64,000 bases of DNA, taken from the NCBI GenBank assembly GCA_002385265.1, contig DGDD01000145.1:1-64000 (forward strand), given 5' to 3'. The stretch is from Chitinophagaceae bacterium UBA3961. Lineage in GTDB: Bacteria > Bacteroidota > Bacteroidia > Chitinophagales > Chitinophagaceae. The translations under genes and the position numbers were made by a program. The notes under the pieces are model-generated. The model worked only from the letters and a program-made list of their open reading frames with translations. It was not told where the DNA came from and did not search any database. Each line of letters opens with the position of its first letter. Within the stretch, counting starts at the first letter, position 1. This document shows, piece after piece, positions 26,806 through 34,945 of the stretch.

Positions 26806-27003
26806 CGGTAATTTCTTGGATATCAGACTTCATTCGGACATAAAGGAACACAGAACGGAATTTAAAAACGGAGCTTGTGAGTAGAAATGATGAATAAGTA
26901 TGAAGTATTTAGTTGTGAGTAGGACAGTTCGTGATTTGAAAAGTTTATTAATGAGATGTCGTTTAACAAACTATTAGAGAAATTAAGAATTAAGAATTAA
27001 TAG

Positions 27004-27018
27004 GGTTGCTTCGCAACC
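27004..27018 (-). terminator. Small hairpin after the LytTR regulator gene
   Basis: GGTTGC/GCAACC with a 3-nt loop, 19 nt past the LytTR stop. On the minus strand it is followed by 'ctattaattcttaattc', which is AT-rich but not a pure T run, so it is a weak terminator candidate. Confidence 0.45.
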
Positions 27019-27036
27019 GTTGAAAATAAAGACATC

Positions 27037-27738
27037 TTATTTAGAATGGTTGGCGAGCCATTCTTTGGTGAAATCAATATAGGTGTCGCTAACGGGTAGT
27101 TCTGTACCATTAGACAATTTCACTTTACGAGATGTAACTCCTTTTATTTCATTTTTTGAAATAATGAAGCTTCGGTGTATCCGTTGAAATATAGTGGTAG
27201 GAAGTTTTTCTACCATTGATTTCAAAGTAGATAAGGTTAAGATCGGCTTTTCGGATTTTAGGTGAATTCGAACATAATCTTCAAGGCTTTCCAAGTACAC
27301 AATTTCTTTCAACAAGATCTTTACGTTCCTATATTCTACGTTCACCATAATATAGTTATCGTCTTCATTGGGTTGGAACAAGGTTTCCAATTTTGCCACG
27401 GCTTTTGCAAAGCGATCGGGTGAAATGGGTTTGAGCAGGTAATCGACAGCGTTTAAGTCGAACCCATCAACCGCATGTTCTCGATGCGCTGTCGTAAACA
27501 CAAGCGCAGGTGGCTTTTCAAGTGATTTGAGTAGTTCCAATCCGTTGATATCGGGCATATTGATATCAAGGAACAGGAGGTCTACTTCATTGTTGTTCAA
27601 CCAGTTTTTGGCAGCCACGGCATCATCGAAAGTGTTCACGCAGTTCAATGATGCGTGTTGCCTGATATAATCCACCAGTATTTGAATAGCAAGGGGTTCA
27701 TCGTCGATAACGACGCATTTGATCAAGGTTGAGTTCAT
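27037..27738 (-). CDS. LytTR-family response regulator
   Basis: A 233-aa cytoplasmic regulator with an N-terminal receiver domain (KCVVIDDEPLAIQIL, phospho-acceptor Asp58 in LLFLDINMPDINGLEL, FTTAHREHAVDGF with the conserved Lys in DYLLKPIS) and a C-terminal LytTR DNA-binding domain (VKILLKEIVYLESLEDYVRIH ... FQRIHRSFIISKNEI). It overlaps the sensor kinase gene by 4 nt, so the two are translationally coupled. LytTR regulators act as DNA-binding transcription factors; targets are unknown here. Confidence 0.95.
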   Translation of the reverse strand: MNSTLIKCVVIDDEPLAIQILVDYIRQHASLNCVNTFDDAVAAKNWLNNNEVDLLFLDINMPDINGLELLKSLEKPPALVFTTAHREHAVDGFDLNAVDYLLKPISPDRFAKAVAKLETLFQPNEDDNYIMVNVEYRNVKILLKEIVYLESLEDYVRIHLKSEKPILTLSTLKSMVEKLPTTIFQRIHRSFIISKNEIKGVTSRKVKLSNGTELPVSDTYIDFTKEWLANHSK

Positions 27739-28820
27739 GTTGCAACAGTTGCTTCGATCGTTAGATCTACGGTAAATGAATTGGGGGTGTTGGTAATCGA
27801 CAACTGATGTTTTCCGGGATAAAGCAATTCCAGTCTTTTTTGGATATTGGAAATACCGGTACCGGTGCGTTCTGAACTCGACCGCAAATTGAATCTACGG
27901 TTACTAGTATGAAAGCGAATATCGTGCCCATTTCGTGTTAAAGAGATGATAATATTGGAGGATTCATGGTTGCTCACACCGTGTTTGAAAAGGTTTTCCA
28001 CAAAAGGAACGAAAATTAGCGGGGCGATTTGGATGTTTTCAAAGTCTCCTTCGATATTGAAATTGATAGTAGTGAGTTTGTTCAATCGTAATTTTTGCAA
28101 ATCAATGATATTTTGAATGCATTCTATTTCACGTTCTACCGGAACGGTTGGCTTTCCCATTTCGTCATTGATATAGCGCATGAGATTGGAGAGTTGCAAA
28201 ATAGCAGGAGCAGCTTTCTCCGATTTAGTGGAGGTGAGTGCGTATAAATTATTGAGCGTATTAAAGAGGAAATGCGGATTCACTTGCATTTTAAAGAAGG
28301 CCAATTCGGCGGCTGATTTTTCAGCGGCGGCTTGAAGTAAGCGACGTTCTGTTTGTTGCAATCTTCTAAAAATGGCAATGGCAGAGGAAGCTGTCCAAAT
28401 ACATATAAATAATATTAAACTCACAATATCGAGTTGTGGTTTGCCTCTTGGCATTGGTCCATTTGGAGGAGGAGGTACTTTGAATTGATTGGGTGATATA
28501 GGCGGAAAATTATTAGGATCTGCCCCCTGTTGCATTAAATGATCGAATGGTGTAGTATATAAAATGATCGATAAGAAAGCGCCGATACACAGCAAATAAA
28601 CTAAGATCAGCTTGGAAAGAAGTAGCCGAGGAAACAACAGCTCCAGATTGACATAGAATAACCCACAGTAGATGATGAAAAAAATCAAGAAGTGTACACT
28701 GAGCAAGTGCCTCCATTCAAAATGAGCGTTGCTATTTCCATAAATGAACAACTGTATCAAACTGAACAGCAGTAACCAGCCTAGTATGTGGAGCACCCAA
28801 ATAATCCGTTTAGAGAACAT
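27735..28820 (-). CDS. LytS-like sensor histidine kinase
   Basis: A 361-aa membrane kinase with four transmembrane helices (for example ILGWLLLFSLIQLFIYG, FLIFFIIYCGLFYVNLELL, LVYLLCIGAFLSIILYT and VSLILFICIWTASSAIAIF). The loop before the last helix is Pro-rich. The His_kinase domain follows, with phospho-acceptor motif FFKMQVNPHFLFNTLNNLYA and an ATPase part with PLIFVPFVENLFKHGV and GTGISNIQKRLELLY. Its partner is the LytTR regulator overlapping by 4 nt. There is no recognisable extracellular sensing domain, so the signal is probably sensed in or near the membrane. Confidence 0.94.
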   Translation of the reverse strand: MFSKRIIWVLHILGWLLLFSLIQLFIYGNSNAHFEWRHLLSVHFLIFFIIYCGLFYVNLELLFPRLLLSKLILVYLLCIGAFLSIILYTTPFDHLMQQGADPNNFPPISPNQFKVPPPPNGPMPRGKPQLDIVSLILFICIWTASSAIAIFRRLQQTERRLLQAAAEKSAAELAFFKMQVNPHFLFNTLNNLYALTSTKSEKAAPAILQLSNLMRYINDEMGKPTVPVEREIECIQNIIDLQKLRLNKLTTINFNIEGDFENIQIAPLIFVPFVENLFKHGVSNHESSNIIISLTRNGHDIRFHTSNRRFNLRSSSERTGTGISNIQKRLELLYPGKHQLSITNTPNSFTVDLTIEATVAT

Positions 28821-28974
28821 AAGGGAAGGTACGGAAAAATGAGAATGCAGTACCTGTCTGCAGTAAAATGTAAGGCTTTTACTTAACCAACGAAATCATA
28901 AAAGGCAACCTGCAGAAAAGCAATTTTTCAATAGATTAGATCTTGATAATCACTCCATGACTAAAAAACAGCTA

Positions 28975-29020
28975 TTGTGATTACAATCACAATCGAATCA
29001 ACAAAGATTGGCTAACTTCA
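28975..29020 (+). promoter_or_regulatory. Crp/Fnr-type operator plus -7 box for the MFS gene
   Basis: A perfect palindrome TTGTGATTACAATCACAA (28975-28992) contains GTGA-N6-TCAC (28977-28990). Exactly 22 nt downstream is TAACTTCA (29013-29020), a partial TAnnTTTG box. It has the same layout as five other sites in the sulfur island. The box ends 5 nt before ATG 29026, so the message would be nearly leaderless. Confidence 0.65.
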
Positions 29021-29025
29021 TATTA

Positions 29026-30246
29026 ATGCAAGGATTGAGAGAAAATAAAGTCCAGTTTTGGCTGCTTGTTGCTGCTAACCTTTTTGTTGGTGCCGTACTC
29101 GGATCGGAAAGAGGCATTATGGGAGAAGTGGGCCTAAAGTGGTATGGAATTGAAAGTATTGTAGCTATTTCTAGTTTTGTAATGGCCTTTGGAATTTCAA
29201 AAGCAGTAGCGAATTTATTGGTGGGTAAGCTATTGCAGGTGTTTACCAGAAAAAAAGTGTTGCTAGTGGGGTGGGTGCTGGGTTTCCCCGTTCCTCTTTT
29301 ATTAATATACGCACCCAATTGGAATTGGGTTATTGTTGCTAATGTTCTATTAGGATTGAATCAGGGTATTGCATGGTCTAGCACAGTAATCATGAAAATT
29401 GATCTTGTTGGCACTAAAAATAGAGGTTTTGCGATGGGGCTTAATGAATTTGCCGGCTATCTGGCAATCGGTGTTTCAGCATATCTTTCAATGCTCTTGT
29501 TACATCAAACCAATTCACCATTTTGGAGCTTTCTACCTTCTCTTCTTGCTGTGTTATTGGGAATAACCCTAAGTACAGTATTCATTAAAGATACTCAGCA
29601 CCATGTAACTTACGAAGCTCGGAGTTCAAAAATTGCCTACTTGCGAAATGTATGGATTGATACAAGTTGGAAACATCAAAATATTGGTAGCACTACCATT
29701 AATGGCTTTTTGAATAATTTAAATGATGGTGCAATGTGGGTATTGGCTCCAACTATTCTGCTACAAAAAATGATCAGTAGCGAAGAAACTGCACTTGTAA
29801 TTGCACTTTATCCAATGGTTTGGGGAATATCGCAGCTTTTTACCGGAATGATTGGCGACCGATATTGCAAAAAACAATTGATTACTGCCGGAATGTTGCT
29901 ACAGTCTGCAGCACTCTTACTCTTTCTTTCAGTCAATGCATTCTGGTTATTACTTATTTCTGCAGTGTTACTGGGCTTAGGGACCGCGTTGGTTTATCCA
30001 AGTTTCCTCTCAACTATTGCAGAAAATACACATCCAGATCAAAGAGCTCAGGTGATGAGTATATTCAGATTTTGGCGCGATAGTGGCTACATTGCAGGAG
30101 CGGTAATGGTTGCTTTATTGATTCATTTCCTGAGCGCCGGCTATACACTTTTTATTATAGCCCTCTTAACGGGATTAGGAGGTGTAATAGCACAGCTAAG
30201 AATGTGTTGTACCATGAAAGTGCTTTGGAAGTCTGAGATCTGCTAA
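29026..30246 (+). CDS. MFS transporter (sulfur regulon member)
   Basis: An inner-membrane transporter of about 406 aa with some twelve helices and MFS loop signatures (KLLQVFTRKKVLLVGW between helices 2 and 3; DRYCKKQLI in the second half). The substrate is unknown. I start at ATG 29026; an upstream in-frame TTG (29008) lies between the operator and the -7 box and is unlikely. It is tied to the neighbouring sulfur genes by the same operator/promoter layout (28975-29020), not by cotranscription, since its strand is opposite. It may import or export a sulfur compound or metal under the same signal. Confidence 0.8.
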   Translation: MQGLRENKVQFWLLVAANLFVGAVLGSERGIMGEVGLKWYGIESIVAISSFVMAFGISKAVANLLVGKLLQVFTRKKVLLVGWVLGFPVPLLLIYAPNWNWVIVANVLLGLNQGIAWSSTVIMKIDLVGTKNRGFAMGLNEFAGYLAIGVSAYLSMLLLHQTNSPFWSFLPSLLAVLLGITLSTVFIKDTQHHVTYEARSSKIAYLRNVWIDTSWKHQNIGSTTINGFLNNLNDGAMWVLAPTILLQKMISSEETALVIALYPMVWGISQLFTGMIGDRYCKKQLITAGMLLQSAALLLFLSVNAFWLLLISAVLLGLGTALVYPSFLSTIAENTHPDQRAQVMSIFRFWRDSGYIAGAVMVALLIHFLSAGYTLFIIALLTGLGGVIAQLRMCCTMKVLWKSEIC

Positions 30247-30429
30247 TTTATTTTATTAGTTAGAAAATCGAAGAAAGGCCTTTTGATTTAGTTCTCATCA
30301 TGGTTAAAAACATGCACTTATCAACTTATTTCCAGTCGGACACGTTTGATAGATACAATATCGGAAGTAAGCACAAATCGACACATTTTAAAAGCAAAAC
30401 TATAGGGTACGGATTCGATAAGCTTGCAA

Positions 30430-32133
30430 CTAAGTAAACGAATAGTCAACGCCTGTTACTTGTGTTAGCAATGTTTGAGGCGCGTCCAAAATTTTTGCCG
30501 CCCTGGGTGGCGTTGGGGTAACGGGCGAATTGGAGGCAAGGTAATCACGCATTACTTGGTGCAGGGTATAAGTAGTGTTTTTTGCATTCTTCACGCCTTT
30601 GATTCGACAGAGCATATCGGCAGGGTCGCCATCGCGTTCGCAGGCACATACGCGGTAGGTTCTATCGAGGTTCAATGCTTCGCCACCCACTTTCACTTCT
30701 TGTACCCTTTTACCTTTTTCACCGAAGGCATTGAAGCTAATTTCCATTCCTTTGAACTTGATCAACCATCCACCAAATCGTTCGGATGCATTCGCGGCAA
30801 AAACATTGTTCAATTCTTTTTCCAACCATTCCCACAACTGTTTCCCAGTGATTTCTGCCGTTCTAACGGTGCTGTCTACAGGAAGCATATCGTAGATAAA
30901 TCCTTCAGTTATGGGAATATTTCCGGTACTATCGGGTGTTGTTCGGGGAGGGCAAAAGCGGAATCCATTTGAAAGTACAATGTCTACATCTTTCATTTGC
31001 CATTTCAGTGCATTCAAAATCATAGTGTCAATTGGATTCTCGACCACAAAATATCGGTACAATGGAATGGTACTATAGCCTACTATTTTGTGAATCGATT
31101 CGGCAAAAGGCGCTTCATTTTGAGCAATGAGTTCTTTCATTGCCTTGTCCTCTTTGTATTTCGATGCATCTATTTCAATCAATTCATAATCATCTTTTAC
31201 TACTTTGCCATTCTCCACAATAAGTTTCAGCTTTCCAACAAAGGAACCAAAAGCGCCTGGTTCTACAACTTTACAATACTTGCAAACAATGGGTTTACGC
31301 ACCCGTTCGTGTGTATCGCCTCCCAATATATAGTCTACTCCCGCTGTTTCAGACAAATTGGCCAAGTGAATTTGTTGCGACAGACCTAAATGCGCAATAA
31401 CCATAATGTATTCGCATTGTTCCTGATTTTTCAACACATCGATATAGTAAGCAATGTTTTCTTCCGGCTTTGTATAAATAATTCCTTTACTATAGTTCGG
31501 TGATTGTCGTAAAGGAACAAGATGATCTGTGTATCCAATAAAGCCAATTTTTACCCCTTTCACATTCCATATATGATAGGGTTGAAAAACAAGTTCCCCT
31601 TTTCTTCCTTCACCCAGATCGTGGTACATATTTGCACAAATTTTAGGTGCATGGAGTGACCCCAGAAGCTGTTGCATTGATTTCTTGCCATACACTACTT
31701 CCCAATTTCCCGGCAGGTAAAGATCGTACTGCAATTGATTCAAAATGGGTAACATGGCCTTGCCCGTAGTTTTTACGGAGAGCTCACTGCCTTGAAACAT
31801 ATCACCGGTATCGATTACAAAGGTATGGGCATTGTTCTTGCGTTCTTTATTGAGATAGGTGGCGAGATGTGCGTAGCCGCCTGTTTTCCTAAACACTGCT
31901 TGATTGTTTTCCCAGAAGAGTTCATCGTGCGGGTGAAGTTGACAGTGAATATCGGTTGTTTGTAGAATGGTCAATTCAAAATTTCCGCCAGTATGGATTG
32001 AATCATCTAAGTGACTCGAACTATCATTTTCCGTATTCGTTAAGTTGGCTGCACGGGTATCGAAACCCAAACCGAGTGCAGCAGAAAGCGTTCCTGCTTT
32101 GCGCAGAAAATCGCGTCTATTATTCGTTGGCAT
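30430..32133 (-). CDS. SoxB-like / 5'-nucleotidase family metallophosphoesterase with Tat signal
   Basis: A protein of about 567 aa with a twin-arginine signal (NNRRDFLRKAG). The metallophosphoesterase domain has TDIHCQLHPHDE, VIDTGDMFQGSEL, LPGNWEVVYG, VIAHLGLSQQ and LGGDTHERVRKP. A 5'-nucleotidase C-terminal domain follows (VLSNGFRFCPPRTT, ITGKQLWEWLE). The usual GNHE motif is GNWE. SoxB thiosulfohydrolases likewise carry WE here, which with the sulfur-gene setting favours SoxB-like over nucleotidase. The start is ATG 32133; the frame extends upstream into the next gene. It lies 13 nt after the TsdA-like cytochrome gene. No soxXA, soxYZ or soxCD is nearby. Confidence 0.8.
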   Translation of the reverse strand: MPTNNRRDFLRKAGTLSAALGLGFDTRAANLTNTENDSSSHLDDSIHTGGNFELTILQTTDIHCQLHPHDELFWENNQAVFRKTGGYAHLATYLNKERKNNAHTFVIDTGDMFQGSELSVKTTGKAMLPILNQLQYDLYLPGNWEVVYGKKSMQQLLGSLHAPKICANMYHDLGEGRKGELVFQPYHIWNVKGVKIGFIGYTDHLVPLRQSPNYSKGIIYTKPEENIAYYIDVLKNQEQCEYIMVIAHLGLSQQIHLANLSETAGVDYILGGDTHERVRKPIVCKYCKVVEPGAFGSFVGKLKLIVENGKVVKDDYELIEIDASKYKEDKAMKELIAQNEAPFAESIHKIVGYSTIPLYRYFVVENPIDTMILNALKWQMKDVDIVLSNGFRFCPPRTTPDSTGNIPITEGFIYDMLPVDSTVRTAEITGKQLWEWLEKELNNVFAANASERFGGWLIKFKGMEISFNAFGEKGKRVQEVKVGGEALNLDRTYRVCACERDGDPADMLCRIKGVKNAKNTTYTLHQVMRDYLASNSPVTPTPPRAAKILDAPQTLLTQVTGVDYSFT

Positions 32134-32146
32134 AGCAATCTTCGTT

Positions 32147-33142
32147 TTATTTTTTGGCTTGGGCTTTTCTTGCGTCGGCGATGGGTTGAAAAGGACCAAA
32201 CTTGTGTTGCGCTTCGTTGAATCCATCTGCATAAGGGCCAAATGGATGATCTATTGGTTTTTTAGAGATATCGGGCCAGTCTTTACTTAGATCTTTTGAA
32301 GGACGAGGTTGTGAATTTACAAATGCTGCGATGTTCCACGCGTCTTCATCTGAAAGAGAAGGGTTGTCGTGTGTTGCTTGTTGATAAGGCATATTGTCTT
32401 TAATATAGCCTGCCAAACGTGAGAGTCGAAAAAGCCCGGCTCCTGAATTGTAACTATGTTCACCCCATAATGGTGGATAGGTATAGGCGTTACCTGCTTC
32501 GTTTAGCATGCCTTGTCCATTTGCTCCGTGACAGGATTGGCATTTTTCAGCATAAGCCTGTCTCCCTTTAGTAGGGTCTGCTGCTACACTCAAGTATTTT
32601 AATTCACGAATACCTGTACCCTTTGGCTTGGTTCCTTTTGGCACTTCCTTTCCTAACCACTTCATATAAGTGAGTATGGCTGTCATCTCATTGCTATTGG
32701 TATCAATGGCTTGTCCATTCAAACTTCTTTCAAAGCAATCGTTCACGCGCTTCGACATCGATTCAACCGTTCCACTTCGATCTCTGAATTTGGGGTAGGT
32801 AGAAGCAACGGCTCCGTAATTGTTGCCCCAAGGTTGATTGCCTGCGGAGAGATGGCAATTTTGACAATTCATACCATTGGTAATTGCTGCAATGGTTCCC
32901 TTAGGACCGAAGTAATAAGAAGTATTGGCGATGAGGTCTTGACCATAAATAATCTGGGCTCTTTCTTCTTTTGTGAGACTATTGTCGAAGGATAGATCCG
33001 GTCCTATCCAATACTTTGAAGAAGTAGTATCTGCTGCAATTCTGTTTAGTACGTTTTTTGAAGGACGATTCATTACTTCAAACGAGCCCACTATTATTAA
33101 CAGCAATACAATATAGAGCGGCCAGTTTTCTTTCCATTTCAT
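32147..33142 (-). CDS. TsdA-like dihaem c-type cytochrome (thiosulfate dehydrogenase family)
   Basis: A 331-aa membrane-anchored periplasmic cytochrome with an N-terminal helix (PLYIVLLLIIVGSFEVM). Haem motifs are CQNCH (Cys93, Cys96, His97) and CQSCH (Cys200, Cys203, His204). Between them TVESMSKRVNDCFERSLNG matches the conserved TsdA segment. Cys135 there is the likely equivalent of the unusual cysteine haem ligand of thiosulfate dehydrogenases, though I rely on memory of the family for that. TsdA oxidises thiosulfate to tetrathionate or runs the reverse reaction. It is first in a two-gene unit with the SoxB-like gene, behind an operator/promoter at 33171-33213. Confidence 0.85.
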   Translation of the reverse strand: MKWKENWPLYIVLLLIIVGSFEVMNRPSKNVLNRIAADTTSSKYWIGPDLSFDNSLTKEERAQIIYGQDLIANTSYYFGPKGTIAAITNGMNCQNCHLSAGNQPWGNNYGAVASTYPKFRDRSGTVESMSKRVNDCFERSLNGQAIDTNSNEMTAILTYMKWLGKEVPKGTKPKGTGIRELKYLSVAADPTKGRQAYAEKCQSCHGANGQGMLNEAGNAYTYPPLWGEHSYNSGAGLFRLSRLAGYIKDNMPYQQATHDNPSLSDEDAWNIAAFVNSQPRPSKDLSKDWPDISKKPIDHPFGPYADGFNEAQHKFGPFQPIADARKAQAKK

Positions 33143-33170
33143 GTGAATAGCAATTTGAGTGAAGTGATGT

Positions 33171-33213
33171 AAAAATTACGAAATAATTTGTGAATGATGG
33201 TGACTGAAGTCAC
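33171..33213 (-). promoter_or_regulatory. Crp/Fnr-type operator plus -7 box for tsdA-soxB-like unit
   Basis: GTGACTGAAGTCAC (33200-33213) is a perfect palindrome of the form GTGA-N6-TCAC. On the minus strand TAATTTTT (33171-33178) lies 21 nt downstream and matches TAnnTTT. The ATG at 33142 is 28 nt further on. Confidence 0.7.
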
Positions 33214-33227
33214 TGATGTGAGAGGGA

Positions 33228-33460
33228 GGAGGGAGATAATTAAGAATTAATAATTAATAATGGAACAGCCGAAAACAGGAACGAGGATGAGAGGAGACGA
33301 GGATAGAGGAAATACAGAGAAAGTAGAGGGAGAAGAACAGGGGGATAAAGAATTAAGAAGTAATAATTAATAATGGAACAGCCGGAATACAGGAGGGAGG
33401 AGACGAGGAAGATGAATACTTTGCGGCTTCTTGGCGGGCTTTGCGCATTTTGCGGTGAAT
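33228..33460. repeat. Intergenic repeat block: A-C-A-C and degenerate B
   Basis: Between the TsdA-like gene and the YeeE/YedE pair: module A (taattaagaattaataatta ... ggaacagccg), reversed C (ggaacgaggatgagaggagac), a second A (33350-33382), more C, then a B-like 'tttgcggcttcttggcgggc'. No gene is seen. Confidence 0.7.
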
Positions 33461-33477
33461 AAAAGCACAATAAAAAA

Positions 33478-33493
33478 GGCCGAGGAATCGGCC
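33478..33493 (-). terminator. Terminator after the YeeE/YedE transporter pair
   Basis: GGCCGA (33478-33483), loop GGAA, TCGGCC (33488-33493). On the minus strand the stem is followed by TTTTTT. It lies 69 nt past the stop of the gene ending at 33563. Confidence 0.8.
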
Positions 33494-33562
33494 CTAATGA
33501 ATACACTAAACATTAATGAAAATGCACATGTACAAACACCATAGATATGAACTATAAAAATT

Positions 33563-34087
33563 TTAATGGGGCAGTTTATCGCGGAAATAACCGTAGGTCC
33601 AAGTACCGGCGATGGCACTGAGCACTACTACAGAAATTACCAAGGCACCAGTTCCAATTTGTGCAAAGAGTGGGCCGGGGCAAGCGCCTGTCACAGCCCA
33701 GCCAAGGCCAAACAATAAGCCTCCGTATATTTGGCCCTTATTGAACTTCTTTGGGTGAAATTCAATGGCTTCACCGTGTATGGTTTTTACCTTGAATTTT
33801 TTGATCAGCCATACTGAAATGATTCCTACTACTACAGCTGTTCCGATAACTCCATACATGTGAAAACTTTGCAAACGGAACATTTCTTGAATACGAAACC
33901 AAGAGATGATCTCTGCCTTTACAAAAACTACTCCGAAGATCAATCCTACGGCTGCATATTTGAAATTATACCACCAAGGGTGATGCATGTGTGATTCGTT
34001 CACACACATGGTATCGAGGGAGCGTACTTCAAAATCTAGTGCCTCTTGTTGAGGTGTGATGGTTGTTATGTTTACTTGAGTACTCAT
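33563..34087 (-). CDS. YeeE/YedE-type (DUF6691) half-transporter, second subunit
   Basis: A 174-aa membrane protein with about four helices (YAAVGLIFGVVFVKAEI, YGVIGTAVVVGIISVWLI, GGLLFGLGWAVTGACPGPLF and GALVISVVVLSAIAGTWTYG). The GACPGP motif with its cysteine is typical of the YeeE/YedE sulfur-transport superfamily, which includes the thiosulfate transporter TsuA. The N-terminal 40 residues are soluble. It follows the first half-transporter gene by 6 nt; a pair of short YeeE-like genes replacing one full-length protein is common in Bacteroidota and Proteobacteria. The likely cargo is thiosulfate or another sulfane-sulfur compound, by inference from family and context. Confidence 0.85.
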   Translation of the reverse strand: MSTQVNITTITPQQEALDFEVRSLDTMCVNESHMHHPWWYNFKYAAVGLIFGVVFVKAEIISWFRIQEMFRLQSFHMYGVIGTAVVVGIISVWLIKKFKVKTIHGEAIEFHPKKFNKGQIYGGLLFGLGWAVTGACPGPLFAQIGTGALVISVVVLSAIAGTWTYGYFRDKLPH

Positions 34088-34093
34088 GATAAA

Positions 34094-34663
34094 TTAAATG
34101 GTTAGTTTTAAAATAGAGGGAAGGATGAAATTGGCCATTGCAAAACCTCCAACCATGAACATGATTGTTGCAACTAAAGAAGGCCATTGCAAATCGCTTA
34201 GGCCCATAATAGCATGTCCGGAAGTACAACCTCCTGCATAACGCGCTCCAAATCCAACCAAGAAGCCACCACCTACCAGCATGATCAGCCCACGAATACT
34301 GAACAAGCTTTGCAAAGAGAACAATTCAGCGGGGAGCAAATTGGAGTTGTCGGTAATGCCATACGATTTCAGTTCAGCAGCCAACTCAGGATGCACAACC
34401 ACCGGATCAGGGTTTGCTAATAATTGCGCGGCAATGATTGCACCTGCAAAAATTCCACCCACAAAGAAGAAGTTCCAGATTTCTTTCTTCCAATCGTACT
34501 TGAAAAACTTGATGTTTGAGGGGAAACAAGCAGCACAGGCATGTCTGAGATTTGCAGAAATGCCAAAGTGTTTGTTACCGAGTAAAAGAAGCGCGGGTAC
34601 AATGAGTCCAATAATAGCACCGGCCACATACCAAGGCCAGGGTTGCTTGAGCATCTCGATCAT
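34094..34663 (-). CDS. YeeE/YedE thiosulfate/sulfur half-transporter, first subunit
   Basis: A membrane protein of about 189 aa with some five helices (YVAGAIIGLIVPALLLLG, FFVGGIFAGAIIAAQLL, GLIMLVGGGFLVGFGARYAGGC and LVATIMFMVGGFAMANFI). The conserved ARYAGGCTSGHAIMG carries the key cysteine of the family. I start at ATG 34663; an upstream in-frame TTG at 34687 lies inside the -7 box. It is the first gene of a two-gene unit with the DUF6691-type partner, and is driven from the Crp/Fnr-type promoter at 34685-34728. Confidence 0.88.
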   Translation of the reverse strand: MIEMLKQPWPWYVAGAIIGLIVPALLLLGNKHFGISANLRHACAACFPSNIKFFKYDWKKEIWNFFFVGGIFAGAIIAAQLLANPDPVVVHPELAAELKSYGITDNSNLLPAELFSLQSLFSIRGLIMLVGGGFLVGFGARYAGGCTSGHAIMGLSDLQWPSLVATIMFMVGGFAMANFILPSILKLTI

Positions 34664-34684
34664 AGCTAAATTGAGTTTAGAATA

Positions 34685-34728
34685 CAAATATGAGGGGATG
34701 GCAGGAGCTTATCGGTGATGATAGTCAC
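34685..34728 (-). promoter_or_regulatory. Crp/Fnr-type operator plus -7 box for the YeeE/YedE pair
   Basis: GTGATGATAGTCAC (34715-34728) fits GTGA-N6-TCAC. On the minus strand CATATTTG (34685-34692), a one-mismatch TAnnTTTG, lies exactly 22 nt downstream. ATG 34663 follows 21 nt later. Confidence 0.75.
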
Positions 34729-34789
34729 TTTGGTGCGATAAGGCGAATTATTAATTGGAAGCTGGGAAAATAATTTGTGAAGGTGGAAA

Positions 34790-34940
34790 TGAAATACAGA
34801 GAAAGAACAGGAGGAGGAAGAGGGGGAGGAATTAATAATTAATAATTAATAAGTACTAATTAAACAACCGGAATACGGGAAGGAGGATAAAGGGAATACT
34901 TTGCGAAACCTTTGCGGACTCTGCGGGCTTTGCGGTGAGT
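34790..34940. repeat. Intergenic repeat block: C-A-C-B
   Basis: Reversed C (tacagagaaagaacaggagg), module A (attaataattaataattaat ... aaacaaccgg), C again, then a B-like 'tttgcggactctgcgggc'. It lies downstream of the porin gene. Confidence 0.65.
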
Positions 34941-34945
34941 AAGCA

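Noticed and set aside
30430-32133. Calling the metallophosphoesterase simply UshA
   Set aside because: The domain order fits both, but the GNWE motif, Tat signal and operon with a TsdA-like cytochrome favour SoxB-like; I kept the wording open.
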